In this document: positions 8,864 to 18,058 of the stretch, piece after piece
Position numbering within the stretch: position 1 is the stretch's first letter
Layout of the letters: every line of letters starts with the position of its first letter
Assembly: GCA_964425225.1 (NCBI GenBank)
Contig: CAYRMD010000008.1
Location: 22,365 to 86,364, forward strand
Length of the DNA stretch: 64,000 bases
Origin: BPJU01 sp964425225
Lineage (GTDB): Bacteria; Planctomycetota; Planctomycetia; Pirellulales; Pirellulaceae
Direction of reading: 5' to 3'
Position numbers and translations under genes: made by a program
Notes under the pieces: model-generated
Databases searched by the model: none
Told to the model about the DNA's origin: nothing
The model's input: only the letters and a program-made list of their open reading frames with translations

Positions 8864-10570
8864 ATGGCAACTTTGCGGCTTTTGCGCGTCAGATGGACAA
8901 CCGTATGGAGCTTTTTGGTTATCTTGGCTGGAGCCGTTTTCTTATCGCGCAATCATGCAGACCCCGACTTCTGGGGACATGTCCAATATGGACGCGACGT
9001 ACTGCGGAATGGCTTGCCTTTAACGGCAACGTATTCGTACACGGCTATCAACTACCGATGGATCAATCATGAGAACCTTTCAGAAATCATATTTGCCTGG
9101 GTCGTCGATCATTGGGGGGTGCCGGCACTATTGTTCATGAAAGCGTTAAGTGGTGCTGCACTTACAGGGATACTCTGGTTCCGTTTACGCCACAGAGGTC
9201 TTACACCCTTGGTGGCAACGGTCGTACTCTTGGCCGGCTTGGCCAACGTTATGTTTTTTTGGACGCTACGCCCCCAGTGGTTTACCCTCACGTTGTTCGT
9301 CGTGCTGCTTGCACTACTAGATGACAAATCGAGCCAGGCCGGCCGTAGTCTTGGCACGTCGAGTGGCGCCCAACTGACGGAGGGGCGTCGAATGTTGAGA
9401 AGGCTCCTATGGATCGCTCCAGGAGTTTTCCTTGTGTGGGCAAACTTTCATGGAGGATTTGTCCTGGGACTTGTCTTTTTGGCTGCGTATTTGGGGCTTC
9501 GTTCCTGTCAATGGGCACTCTCCTTCCGCCGAGCAGGAATCGTTCTAGCAAGTCAAGCTGCCGTTGTGTTGCTATTGTGTGTGGCCAGTACATTAGTGAA
9601 TCCCTACGGCTGGGAATTGCATCGTTGGTTAAGATACTCCTTGGGAGCTGCACGTCCCGAAATCGCGGAATGGCACCCGCCGCGTTTGTTGGATCCGGTT
9701 TTTACTCCGTGGTGGGTATTTCTTGGGTTTTCTGCAATTGTGGGCGCCCTGACCTGGCGTCGACGCGATTGGCTGCGTTCCGTAATGCTGGTGTTGTTCG
9801 CTTGGCAACCGCTGCTCCATTTGCGCCATATTCCGTTTTACACACTGGCATTCTTGTGGTGGTGTGCCGAGGATACGGCGATAGTCTGGAATGGGTTCAT
9901 GCGGCGTTTCGGGATCCGAGCCCGGCTTGCCCCTGCAGCGGATAATCCTCCGCTCTGGCTTTGGATTGCTGCCGGCGCAGTGGCTGTCGGCCTTATCGGT
10001 TTGCTCGTTTCTCAGGTAGGCGTTATTCCTGTACATCGTGAGCAATACCCGGTGGACTGCGTTCAGTACATCGCACGGCAAGGCCTGGATGGGCGAATGG
10101 TGGCTCGATTCGATTGGGCCCAGTACGTCCTTGAGACTTTCGCGCATGGCCCGAAAGATCGCCCCGTGACACTGGCGGTCGACGGTCGTTTCCGCACGTG
10201 TTACCCGCGTTCTGTCTTAGATGCCTATTTCGACTTTGCGCAAGGTGATGATCCGGCCTGCCGGAATCGTGCCCCCAACTCGCCCCCGTTTGATCCCACG
10301 CGGATTTTGCGGATGGGAAACCCCGATTTAGTGCTGATCGGATGCGACGAACGACAACCGGGTCGGATCCTTCGCGAGCACGCTCGAGACTGGACACTGT
10401 TGTACCGGGATGGCGTTGCCGAGCTGTGGGGGCGGCGCAGCCGATATGACGATCCGAAACGCCCCGATTATGTGGCTTCTGAGCAACGGCTTCTGAACGT
10501 GCCCAAGCCGCACGGTTTCGTTCCGTGGCCGGCTCATCCAGATTGGACACAAGGCAATAATACCCGATAA
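8864..10570 (+). CDS. Polytopic membrane protein, possibly GT-C-like glycosyltransferase
   Basis: A 568-aa protein with about ten hydrophobic segments spread over residues 10-400 and a ~180-residue C-terminal soluble domain. Right after the first membrane span comes NHADPDFWGHVQYGRDVL, resembling the acidic first-loop motif and following aromatic residues of GT-C-fold lipid-linked sugar transferases and related planctomycete membrane proteins. The C-terminal domain (VDCVQYIARQGLDGRMVARFDW, VTLAVDGRFRTCYP) resembles soluble tails of such proteins. ATG 8864 with AGGG eight bases upstream is favoured over GTG 8855. Function is inference; a GT39-like role on surface glycans is one possibility. 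Confidence 0.55.
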   Translation: MATLRLLRVRWTTVWSFLVILAGAVFLSRNHADPDFWGHVQYGRDVLRNGLPLTATYSYTAINYRWINHENLSEIIFAWVVDHWGVPALLFMKALSGAALTGILWFRLRHRGLTPLVATVVLLAGLANVMFFWTLRPQWFTLTLFVVLLALLDDKSSQAGRSLGTSSGAQLTEGRRMLRRLLWIAPGVFLVWANFHGGFVLGLVFLAAYLGLRSCQWALSFRRAGIVLASQAAVVLLLCVASTLVNPYGWELHRWLRYSLGAARPEIAEWHPPRLLDPVFTPWWVFLGFSAIVGALTWRRRDWLRSVMLVLFAWQPLLHLRHIPFYTLAFLWWCAEDTAIVWNGFMRRFGIRARLAPAADNPPLWLWIAAGAVAVGLIGLLVSQVGVIPVHREQYPVDCVQYIARQGLDGRMVARFDWAQYVLETFAHGPKDRPVTLAVDGRFRTCYPRSVLDAYFDFAQGDDPACRNRAPNSPPFDPTRILRMGNPDLVLIGCDERQPGRILREHARDWTLLYRDGVAELWGRRSRYDDPKRPDYVASEQRLLNVPKPHGFVPWPAHPDWTQGNNTR

Positions 10571-11084
10571 GCATTGTAGTCATTACAATTCGAGAAATTT
10601 ATTGCCAAGAGATTATTGACCGCGTCAAAATTAACCCGTGGACTTATCACCAAGCCTTTCGGCGTCTGGAATATGATGCAATACTAAATCGCTATCATTC
10701 TTGGTATCCGGAAAGATGCGCAATTGTGGGAGAACTGATGTCCAAATTGTTATTGGCGAGACCAGCGTTCTTCTCGTCCTCTGCGTTGGGTACGTGGGAA
10801 TTGGCACCACAGAGACACGGAGGAGCGCAAAACACCGGTTCGACCTTTTGGGAAAGCGAATGCTTAAGGAACCGTTGCACAATTCGCTTGTGTTGTATGG
10901 AACTTTTCGCGAAAAGATAAGGTAGTAGTTATGATGTCGCGCTTGCGGTGAGAATCACGATCACATTGTCAAGGAGGCGTCTAATATTAATATGCGTTGC
11001 GCATTGTGAGCACTATCCATCCGGGGTTCGTCGCTCATACGCTAACGCAAGTCACCCATAATCAAAGCGCACGCCCGAACGGGG
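10571..11084. other. Intergenic region with an open but start-less reading frame
   Basis: This 514-nt gap is more AT-rich than its surroundings. In plus frame 1 there is no stop from before 10571 to 10918, and codons from 10588 to ~10740 give a protein-like stretch (EIYCQEIIDRVKINPWTY, then AFRRLEYDAILNRY), but no good start or SD site precedes it. A CGCAAAGG-type repeat unit interrupts the tail at ~10806. It may be a decayed gene fragment. Further on, AAGGAGG at ~10971 stands before a five-codon frame, judged accidental. Confidence 0.3.
10806..10832 (+). repeat. CACAGAGACACGG dispersed repeat
   Basis: ACCACAGAGACACGGAGGAG, then CGCAAAA; weak member of the same family, in the start-less open frame region. 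Confidence 0.35.
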
Positions 11085-13037
11085 TTATTCTTCTTCGCGC
11101 AATTTGGCGAGAATCGAATAGTCTTCCAATGTCGTGGTATCGCCTACTGTTTCGCGGCCCTCGGCGATATCCCGAAGCAGCCGTCGCATGATTTTGCCGC
11201 TGCGCGTTTTAGGAAGCGCCGTTGTAAAACGGATCTCATCCGGCTGGGCCAACGCACCGATCTCTTTTCGCACATGCAGGCGCAATTCTTCCTTGAGTTG
11301 GGGGCTAGGATCCGCGTTCTTCAGCGTTACAAACACGGCAATGGCTTGTCCCTTGATGGGATCCGATTTGCCGATGGCAGCCGCTTCGGCTACCGCTGGA
11401 TGGCTGACCAGCGCACTTTCGATCTCGATGGTGCTCAAGCGGTGTCCGGCTACATTGATCACATCGTCAATGCGCCCCATGATCCAGTAATAGCCGTCTT
11501 GGTCGCAGCGTGCATTGTCGCCGGTGAGATATTTGTGCGGGATTCTTGACCAGTACTGTTCGCGGTATCGGTTATCGTCACCCCAAATACCACGGAGCAT
11601 GCCCGGCCATGGCCGGCTGATGACGAGCCAACCGCCGTGACCTTGGGGAACCGGCTCTCCTTTTTCCGTGACGATTTCGGGCACGATCCCAGGGAGCGGT
11701 TTTGTACAGCTTCCGGGTTTCAATGGGGTGGCACCTGGCAAGGGCGACATCATGATGCCACCCGTTTCCGTTTGCCACCACGTGTCCACGATCGGACAAC
11801 GGCCGCCGCCGATTTTATAGTAATACCAAATCCAGGCTTCAGGATTGATTCCTTCGCCTACCGTACCGAGTAATCGGAGGCTAGACAAATCATGTTTTTC
11901 CACGTGATGATCGCCCCACTTAATAAAAGACCGGATGGCAGTGGGAGCCGTGTAGAGAATATTGACTCGGCGTTTTTCCACAATGTGCCAGAAACGGTCT
12001 TCAGCCGGCCAATTCGGCGCGCCCTCGTACATCAGTACGGTGGCTCCTGCACTGAGCGGGCCATACACGACATAGGAGTGACCGGTAATCCAACCGATAT
12101 CCGCTGTGCACCAAAAAAGATCCTCGTCGCGGTAGTCAAACACCCATTCGAACGTTTTCTTGGTGTAGAGATTGTAACCGGCGGTGGTATGTTTGATCCC
12201 TTTGGGTTTTCCTGTCGAGCCGCTTGTATACAGAATGAAAAGTGGGGTTTCGCTATCCAGAGGTTCGGCGGGACACTGGTCGGAAGCTTGATCCACTAGA
12301 TCGTGCCACCAGAAGTCCCGGCCCGGTCGCATGGTGATCTCGTTACCGACTCGATGCAGCACGATACACTTTTCGACCGTGGGGGATTTTTCCAAGGCTT
12401 CGTCCACGGTGGCCTTTAACGTCAAAAGCTTTCCGCGACGCCACGCTCCATCGGCCGTAATTTGAACGCGTGCCCGCGCGTCATTGTTGCGATCTGCCAC
12501 AGCTTCGGCGGAAAAACCTGCAAAGATCACCGAATGCACAGCGCCAATCCGGGCGCAGGCCAACATGGCGATGGCCAATTCTGGCGTCATAGGCATGTAG
12601 ATCGAGACGACGTCACCCTGGCGAACGCCGAGACTCTTTAAGACGTTGGCGAACTTACAGACTTCCCGATGGAGCTGCTGATAGGTCAACGTCCTTTCGT
12701 CACCAGGTTCGCCCTCCCAAATAATGGCTGCCTTGTTGCGCCGCCAGGTACCCAGATGGCGATCCAGGCAATTGTACGAGGCGTTGGTTTTTCCCCCGAC
12801 GAACCACTGAGCAAAGGGTTCGTCCCACCGCAGAACTTCGCGAAACGGTTCGAACCAGTGCAACTCGCTACGAGCCAATTCACCCCAGAACGCCTCAGGG
12901 TTTTCGATCGAGCGGCGATAAAGCTGCTCGTATTCTTGCATCGATCCGATGCGCGCACGGGATGCAAACTCGGCGCTCGGAGGAAAAACGCGATCTTCTT
13001 GCAAGACCGTATCCAATGCCGCACTTGACTCGGCCAT
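11085..13037 (-). CDS. acsA: Acetyl-coenzyme A synthetase
   Basis: A 650-aa AMP-forming enzyme that activates acetate to acetyl-CoA, the standard length for Acs. Visible signatures: ATP-binding YTSGSTGKPKGIKHT (A3), WWQTETGG (A5), YLTGDNARCDQDGYYWIMGR (A8 hinge) and the C-terminal PKTRSGKIMRR containing the lysine that is acetylated by Pat-type enzymes in characterised homologues. N-terminal Acs-type NASYNCLDRHL is also present. ATG 13037 preceded by GGGGAG at about eight bases is preferred over the in-frame TTG two codons earlier. It stands alone, divergent from tmk. Full set of motifs; activity expected. Confidence 0.97.
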   Translation of the reverse strand: MAESSAALDTVLQEDRVFPPSAEFASRARIGSMQEYEQLYRRSIENPEAFWGELARSELHWFEPFREVLRWDEPFAQWFVGGKTNASYNCLDRHLGTWRRNKAAIIWEGEPGDERTLTYQQLHREVCKFANVLKSLGVRQGDVVSIYMPMTPELAIAMLACARIGAVHSVIFAGFSAEAVADRNNDARARVQITADGAWRRGKLLTLKATVDEALEKSPTVEKCIVLHRVGNEITMRPGRDFWWHDLVDQASDQCPAEPLDSETPLFILYTSGSTGKPKGIKHTTAGYNLYTKKTFEWVFDYRDEDLFWCTADIGWITGHSYVVYGPLSAGATVLMYEGAPNWPAEDRFWHIVEKRRVNILYTAPTAIRSFIKWGDHHVEKHDLSSLRLLGTVGEGINPEAWIWYYYKIGGGRCPIVDTWWQTETGGIMMSPLPGATPLKPGSCTKPLPGIVPEIVTEKGEPVPQGHGGWLVISRPWPGMLRGIWGDDNRYREQYWSRIPHKYLTGDNARCDQDGYYWIMGRIDDVINVAGHRLSTIEIESALVSHPAVAEAAAIGKSDPIKGQAIAVFVTLKNADPSPQLKEELRLHVRKEIGALAQPDEIRFTTALPKTRSGKIMRRLLRDIAEGRETVGDTTTLEDYSILAKLREEE

Positions 13038-13358
13038 AGCCAACTCCCCGTATCAAAGGTTGTGCGGTCTTTGGCCCCTAGTTTATTATCGGTTCGGCTG
13101 GATTTTAGGGATTGGGCAGGAGCCTGTCAACGAAAGGCCCGCTTATACGCTTGCCCGGCCCGCATCGAGAAGGAGCCTCGTATCGAAGCTGCGCCGCATC
13201 GAGTGCGTTTTTCGGCTATCTTCGGGGGGCGCTACATCTCAGGCAACGCCTACATTGGCACGGCGCAAACCAAGTAGGCCATCGCCCTCGACGAATACAC
13301 AGCAAGACGCCAAACTATTCAAAGGAAACTATCCAGAATCGAGCGAAAGGAATATTCC
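13038..13358. other. Intergenic region between acsA and tmk
   Basis: About 320 nt separating divergent genes; promoters for both must lie here. Apart from the SD sites of the two genes (GGGGAG for acsA, AAAGGA at 13346 for tmk) no regulatory motif was recognised. Confidence 0.4.
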
Positions 13359-14000
13359 TTGGCAAAGGATCATGTATCGCGCGGTCAGTTGATTGCCATC
13401 GACGGCATCGACGGGGCTGGCAAATCGACGCAGCAACGGCTTCTGGCTAATTGGCTCCAGCAACAGGGCGTGCCGGTGGTCTGCTGCCGAGACCCCGGAT
13501 CGACAGCCTTGGGCGAACTGGTGCGCAGGCTCCTGTTGGAGCGACCTTCGATCGCAATTGCACCACGTAGCGAAATGCTCCTCTATATGGCCGCACGTGC
13601 CCAGTTAGTAGAAGAGATTATCCGGCCTGCTTTAGATCAAGGGCAGGTGGTCATTACCGATCGCTATTTGCTGGCCAATGTCGTATATCAAGGTTACGGT
13701 GCCTGTCAAAATGTGGACGAGATTTGGCAGGTTGGCCATATTGCCGTTCAGGGAATTCTCCCCAGTTTGACGATTGTGCTGGACCTTCCTGTGGCGGAAG
13801 GGCTGCGGCGGCTGGGGAGAACACCGGATCGTATTGAAAGCAGGGGCGAGCCTTTTTTGGAGCGAGTGCGCCAAGGGTATTTGGCGGAAGCGGCGCGGCA
13901 GCCGGAAAGCATCCGCGTTATATCAGCCGAGCAGCCCATCGACCAAGTCGCCGGCCACATCCAGCAATACGTCGCTCCCCTGGTGGCAAAGCTTCTGTGA
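13359..14000 (+). CDS. tmk: Thymidylate kinase
   Basis: A 213-aa kinase that phosphorylates dTMP to dTDP. The P-loop is GIDGAGKST, the DR(Y/H) motif appears as VVITDRYLLANVVYQGYG, and the lid region LGRTPDRIES matches the family, whose usual length is 200-215. The start codon is TTG at 13359, supported by AAAGGA ending seven bases upstream; no ATG fits the N-terminus. holB begins six nucleotides after the stop, an arrangement (tmk-holB) seen in many bacteria, so the two are very likely one transcript. Confidence 0.95.
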   Translation: MAKDHVSRGQLIAIDGIDGAGKSTQQRLLANWLQQQGVPVVCCRDPGSTALGELVRRLLLERPSIAIAPRSEMLLYMAARAQLVEEIIRPALDQGQVVITDRYLLANVVYQGYGACQNVDEIWQVGHIAVQGILPSLTIVLDLPVAEGLRRLGRTPDRIESRGEPFLERVRQGYLAEAARQPESIRVISAEQPIDQVAGHIQQYVAPLVAKLL

Positions 14001-14006
14001 CGTGCA

Positions 14007-15116
14007 ATGACAGAAAGACTCAAGCCTGATCAGCAGTCAAAAGATACTATGTCCTGGCACGACATTGTGGGACATCGTGAGGTAATCGATCGCATTCAGC
14101 GGGCGGTCCTTCGACGGCGCATCGCGGGCGCTTATTTATTCGTGGGGCCCTCCGGAGTTGGCAAAGCGACGATTGCCAGGAAACTAGCTCAAACTCTGCT
14201 ATGTAACGCTCGATCTCGACATGCGGCAGAGCCATGTGGGATCTGCGCGGCGTGTGTCCAGGTCGCCGCCCGCACGCACCCGGACCTGGATGTCATTGCA
14301 CGAAGCGACGAACGAGCCGTCCTATCGATCGAGTTGTTTGTGGGCGATCGCTCGCATCGCAATCAAGAAGGTCTGTGCCATCGTATTGCGTTGAAGCCTT
14401 TCCATAGTGCGTACCGTGTGGCCATCATCGACGATGCCGATGATTTGAGTCTCGAAGGCGCAAACGTACTGTTAAAAACCCTCGAAGAGCCACCCCCCTA
14501 TGCCGTCATCATCTTGATTGCTACCAGCCTTTCCCGCCAACTACCGACGGTGCGCTCCCGCTGCCAGACGCTATTCTTCCAAGCACTTCAGGATGAGGAA
14601 GTTGCCTTCGTGCTGCGATCACGTTTTGGTTTCGAAGAATCGCGACGACTCGAGCAATTGGTGCGCTTGGCTCGCGGAAGCGTGCGCACCGCCTTGGAGT
14701 TAGCCGAATCGGATCTTCTGGTTATTCGCAATGAGTTGTTGCCGGAGTTGATCCGCGTCGATTGGAATCCGGTGGCCGTCTCCGAGCGTGTCCTACACTA
14801 TCTGGACCGCTCGACCAAGGAGAGCCTCAACAAACGCCGCATCTTGCGCCATCTGATTCAGATGACAGCCGACTTGTATCGTCATTTGCTGCGCAAGATG
14901 GCGACACTACCATCTTCGGCGGATGAATTGGTCGAGCAGCTCGCGCAGGAAGCCTTAGCTTCGGGCCGCTTTGACTGGCGCGCTTTACTGGAATGCTTAG
15001 ACGCTTGTCTTGAAGCGGACCAGGCGGCTCAGTCGCATGCGCATCTTCCTACTTTGGTTGATGCGTGGTTGGATCGGCTCGCCGAGGCCGCACCGATCTA
15101 CTGTAAGCTGAAGTGA
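14007..15116 (+). CDS. holB: DNA polymerase III delta-prime subunit
   Basis: A 369-aa clamp-loader AAA+ subunit. N-terminal residues read WHDIVGHREVIDRIQRAVL, Walker A GPSGVGKAT, and a four-cysteine zinc module (C at LLCNA, then CGICAAC) as in DnaX/HolB. KPFHSAYRVAIIDDADDL and NVLLKTLEEPPPYAVIILI followed by the SRC sensor (TVRSRCQTLFF) are diagnostic. It loads the beta clamp together with delta and DnaX. It directly follows tmk. ATG 14007 is taken; an internal ATG at 14049 begins right at the conserved MSWHDIVGH and cannot be excluded since neither has a clear SD. The C-terminal third is diverged but of normal length. Confidence 0.9.
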   Translation: MTERLKPDQQSKDTMSWHDIVGHREVIDRIQRAVLRRRIAGAYLFVGPSGVGKATIARKLAQTLLCNARSRHAAEPCGICAACVQVAARTHPDLDVIARSDERAVLSIELFVGDRSHRNQEGLCHRIALKPFHSAYRVAIIDDADDLSLEGANVLLKTLEEPPPYAVIILIATSLSRQLPTVRSRCQTLFFQALQDEEVAFVLRSRFGFEESRRLEQLVRLARGSVRTALELAESDLLVIRNELLPELIRVDWNPVAVSERVLHYLDRSTKESLNKRRILRHLIQMTADLYRHLLRKMATLPSSADELVEQLAQEALASGRFDWRALLECLDACLEADQAAQSHAHLPTLVDAWLDRLAEAAPIYCKLK

Positions 15117-15243
15117 GGAGCCGTTCCATGATCGCTTCTCGATCGGTTCCGTCCGACTAAGGCCCATCCTGGCGGTATCCGCGAGGAACCATCCGCCCAC
15201 GCGACGACTACTCGGCGAACGAAAACCGCTAGCCGTGGAGATG

Positions 15244-16656
15244 TCAATCCCACCACCACTGATCGGGACGCACCTGAAGCGGTGCAGCTCTTGGACGCTC
15301 TTGAGCCAGTCGACCGTCCTCGTCGGCCAGTAAGCGTTCCGGCTGAAGAGCGAGCCTCGGTTGGATGTCGACTCCCCCACCGATTGGTGTCATTAATAAG
15401 TTGCCTCGCCATAAAGCATTGACGGCGCTTTCTACCATCTTCGGCGCTTGACCGGTTTCGATCGGATAAGTGGCCTCATGAGCCCAAATGCCTAATTGCC
15501 AATCGGCTTGCCCGTAATAGTCTTGTTGTTGGATAAAAGCAGCGGCGATCGTAAGATCGATCAAATTGCGCAATTGAGCGAAAACTGGCGACCGAGCCGC
15601 CAGCTGCGGATAGCTCTTCGTAAAGTCGCGCGCAAACGCCTCTGCCGCTGCATTGGACCCACCCGTCTGCACTCGCTGCCCTCGGGCCGTAATGAGTTCT
15701 TGTTCGGTTACCAGCTTGACTCCTTCACCTTCCAATTGCATCGCTAAACCGTCGTCGGCAACCCGCACGCACTCATAGTGTGGCGTAAAGTAAAACCGGG
15801 CTAAAGCATTCCGTGCGGCTCCGCGGCTGACGGCCCGCTCCGCATAACTTACGATGGGGACCGGCGGCCGCTCCAAAGCAATGCTGATGAGCTTCATTCG
15901 GTAGTCGGCTTCCACCAGAACCTGAGCAAAATGCGTTTTATCCGACACGCCAGAAACGGTTACTCGTTGCGGTCCTAACTGCTGTTTTAAATCGGCGACC
16001 AAACGAGCAACTCCCGCACGACTGGCGCTTCTTCCGACGCTTGCTAAGTATTGCTGTAATCGCTGCAAACCCTCTGGTTCCGGATCAATCGAGCAACCGA
16101 TCAAGGGCGTGCGCTGGCCCGAGGGAGGAAAAGCACGTAAAGCGGCCACTAAGTCGACTAACTCCATTACGGCTCGACCCGAATGGATCCCAATAGGTCT
16201 ACCTGCCAAATCAATGAAGAAACCTTCGGCAGGACCAGCAATCACGATATCTCGGCTTTCCGGATAGTAAAACACATGCGTGATGCGTGTCATTCCAGCC
16301 AAAAAACGCATCTCGTCCGTTTCCGGTTGTCCGGCAGCCAACCGTTTGGCCAGCGCAGCCTCCAACCGATTCAATGACACCTTGCGTAGCGCGCTGGGGC
16401 GTGCAAGGTCAGGCTCCAAGCGCGCAACAGCCTCGGTCATCCGTTGGCGAGTCAAAGCTCCCGTGGGATCGGCGATTGACCGGAGTCGCAAAAAACCTTC
16501 GGCATCAATGGCTACACCGGCTTGCTGCACGTTCTGGTTTTGGTTTCCACCGCCACCCCCCTGAGCCAAAAGCCAACCGGACAACGCCCCGACAAGTACC
16601 GACGCGACTAGACCAGTTCGTAATCCGGATCCAAAACCGCACCAGACAACGTTCAT
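15244..16656 (-). CDS. DUF1598-family exported protein
   Basis: A 470-aa protein with an N-terminal signal peptide (GLVASVLVGALSGWLLAQ) followed by a Gly/Asn/Gln-rich linker. The body corresponds to DUF1598, a family found almost only in planctomycetes: LNRLEAALAKRLAAGQPETD, then FLAGMTRITHVFYYPESRDI, DIVIAGPAEGF and VTVSGVSDKTHFAQVLVEAD. No catalytic residues are known for this family. ATG 16656 has GGGGA upstream. The last ~70 residues (GGGVDIQPRLAL onward) include many charged residues and end in WWWD. Family assignment is confident, function unknown; extracytoplasmic location is inferred from the signal peptide. Confidence 0.8.
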   Translation of the reverse strand: MNVVWCGFGSGLRTGLVASVLVGALSGWLLAQGGGGGNQNQNVQQAGVAIDAEGFLRLRSIADPTGALTRQRMTEAVARLEPDLARPSALRKVSLNRLEAALAKRLAAGQPETDEMRFLAGMTRITHVFYYPESRDIVIAGPAEGFFIDLAGRPIGIHSGRAVMELVDLVAALRAFPPSGQRTPLIGCSIDPEPEGLQRLQQYLASVGRSASRAGVARLVADLKQQLGPQRVTVSGVSDKTHFAQVLVEADYRMKLISIALERPPVPIVSYAERAVSRGAARNALARFYFTPHYECVRVADDGLAMQLEGEGVKLVTEQELITARGQRVQTGGSNAAAEAFARDFTKSYPQLAARSPVFAQLRNLIDLTIAAAFIQQQDYYGQADWQLGIWAHEATYPIETGQAPKMVESAVNALWRGNLLMTPIGGGVDIQPRLALQPERLLADEDGRLAQERPRAAPLQVRPDQWWWD

Positions 16657-16941
16657 GTGCTATATCCCCGTTGTGCGGCCGGCCAAAAGTAGCCGGTCCC
16701 AAACCATTCCCATGTTTTGGGTAAACGTGATGCAAGCCTAGCGTTGATGATAATTGCTTAAAATAGGGAACGCAACTAAATTATCGCGGTTCCCAATTGG
16801 GACCAAGGCAGAGTTTGCACAACGGGTATAGAACTGTTGGTGTATGTTGTTTTGCCATTAAGTGGTGATCTCTAAGATCTGCCCAGCGAGCAGCTACTCC
16901 GCAAGAAATAATTCGCGATCCTCGCCGGCGTGCGGTGGTAC

Positions 16942-17886
16942 CTACCGACCGCTTTCTGGGAATAGGTTTTGGACCGGTCCATAAGTCGTTGACTTCTTCG
17001 ACTGGGGTGCGCAAACCTGGGGGCGGGTCTGCCGGGCTGCGTGAGGGGTCGGCGGTGCACTTAGAAGCGGGTTTTCCGCCCCTTCCAGTGGGGCCCCCGG
17101 TTGGACGCTTGCTAAGCGTCGCCGGATGTTCGCAACGTACTGTTCGGAAATCTCGAATCCGATGAAGTGCCTGCCTAATTTCTTGGCAACGACAAGGGTT
17201 GATCCACTTCCGGCGAACGGATCGAGCACTATGTTTCCCCGATCGCTACTGACGCGAATGATGCGCCCCAAAAGTTGTTCGGGCATTTGACATCCATGCC
17301 AACCGGCTCTTTCTTTAAACGTGCCGGCTACTCGCGGGAAATACCAGGTATTCTCGTCGGGCTGAAAGGCTTGGGGAATGTCTTGGGGGCGGAGTATCCA
17401 CGTATCGTCTGGAATACGTCCGGCTGGGTGTGCACGCCGATCTGCATAGACCAATTGGCGCGCCGAGGGAACACGGATCGCATCGGCGTTGAATGTGAAT
17501 CGTTTTGGGTCCTTGACCATATGAAAAAGATGGACATGAGACCGTGTGAATTTGCGCTGACAATGCACCCCGAACGTGTAATACCAAACGACCCAGCTCC
17601 GGCATACCAGTCGATGCCGTTGCTGCATCAAAACTTTCAATTCCGCTGCGTATTCGTCTCCGATTGCCAACCAAAACGTTCCATCGGCTTTCAAGACGCG
17701 TACGACTTCCGCGAGCCACGCTTCGCACCAGTCTAAATACGCCTCATCGTGAAGCTCGTCTCGGTAAACGTCGTATTGGTAGCCGATGTTAAAAGGCGGA
17801 TCGGCAAACACCAGATCGATCGAACCGTCCTCGAGCTGCTTGAATCCCTCTAAACAATCCATGGGATAGACGGCATCCAATTGCAC
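16942..17886 (-). CDS. Solitary site-specific DNA methyltransferase (amino-methyltransferase, beta-type order)
   Basis: A 314-aa enzyme of the N6-adenine/N4-cytosine class. Catalytic motif IV is DLVFADPPFNIGY near the N-terminus and the S-adenosylmethionine motif I, VLDPFAGSGSTLVVAKKLGR, comes near the C-terminus, giving beta-class order. Start GTG 17886 was chosen because AAGGAG stands eight bases before it and the protein then opens with VQLDAVYPMDCLEGF, as in homologues; the longer frame to 18060 would run into the divergent gene. After motif I there is a ~60-residue Pro/Ala-rich tail not expected in the family. No restriction endonuclease gene is adjacent, so a regulatory or orphan role is likely. 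The target sequence is unknown. Confidence 0.88.
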   Translation of the reverse strand: MQLDAVYPMDCLEGFKQLEDGSIDLVFADPPFNIGYQYDVYRDELHDEAYLDWCEAWLAEVVRVLKADGTFWLAIGDEYAAELKVLMQQRHRLVCRSWVVWYYTFGVHCQRKFTRSHVHLFHMVKDPKRFTFNADAIRVPSARQLVYADRRAHPAGRIPDDTWILRPQDIPQAFQPDENTWYFPRVAGTFKERAGWHGCQMPEQLLGRIIRVSSDRGNIVLDPFAGSGSTLVVAKKLGRHFIGFEISEQYVANIRRRLASVQPGAPLEGAENPLLSAPPTPHAARQTRPQVCAPQSKKSTTYGPVQNLFPESGR

Positions 17887-18058
17887 AAACGGGTCTCCTT
17901 GCTCGGTCCTTGGCGCTGCCCTGGTAGCATCCCCAATGCTCAAACAGTATATCAGAAAGAGCGGTGTACCAAAGTTAGAGCAGTATGCGGAGGTGAACGT
18001 AGTTGCCGACGAATGTCCGGCGCACTGCGAGGAGTTTTTCGGGAGGGCAGCGAGCGCC

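Noticed and set aside
10971..11008. AAGGAGG followed by ATG CGT TGC GCA TTG TGA
   Set aside because: Five-codon frame with a long spacing; no leader-peptide context.
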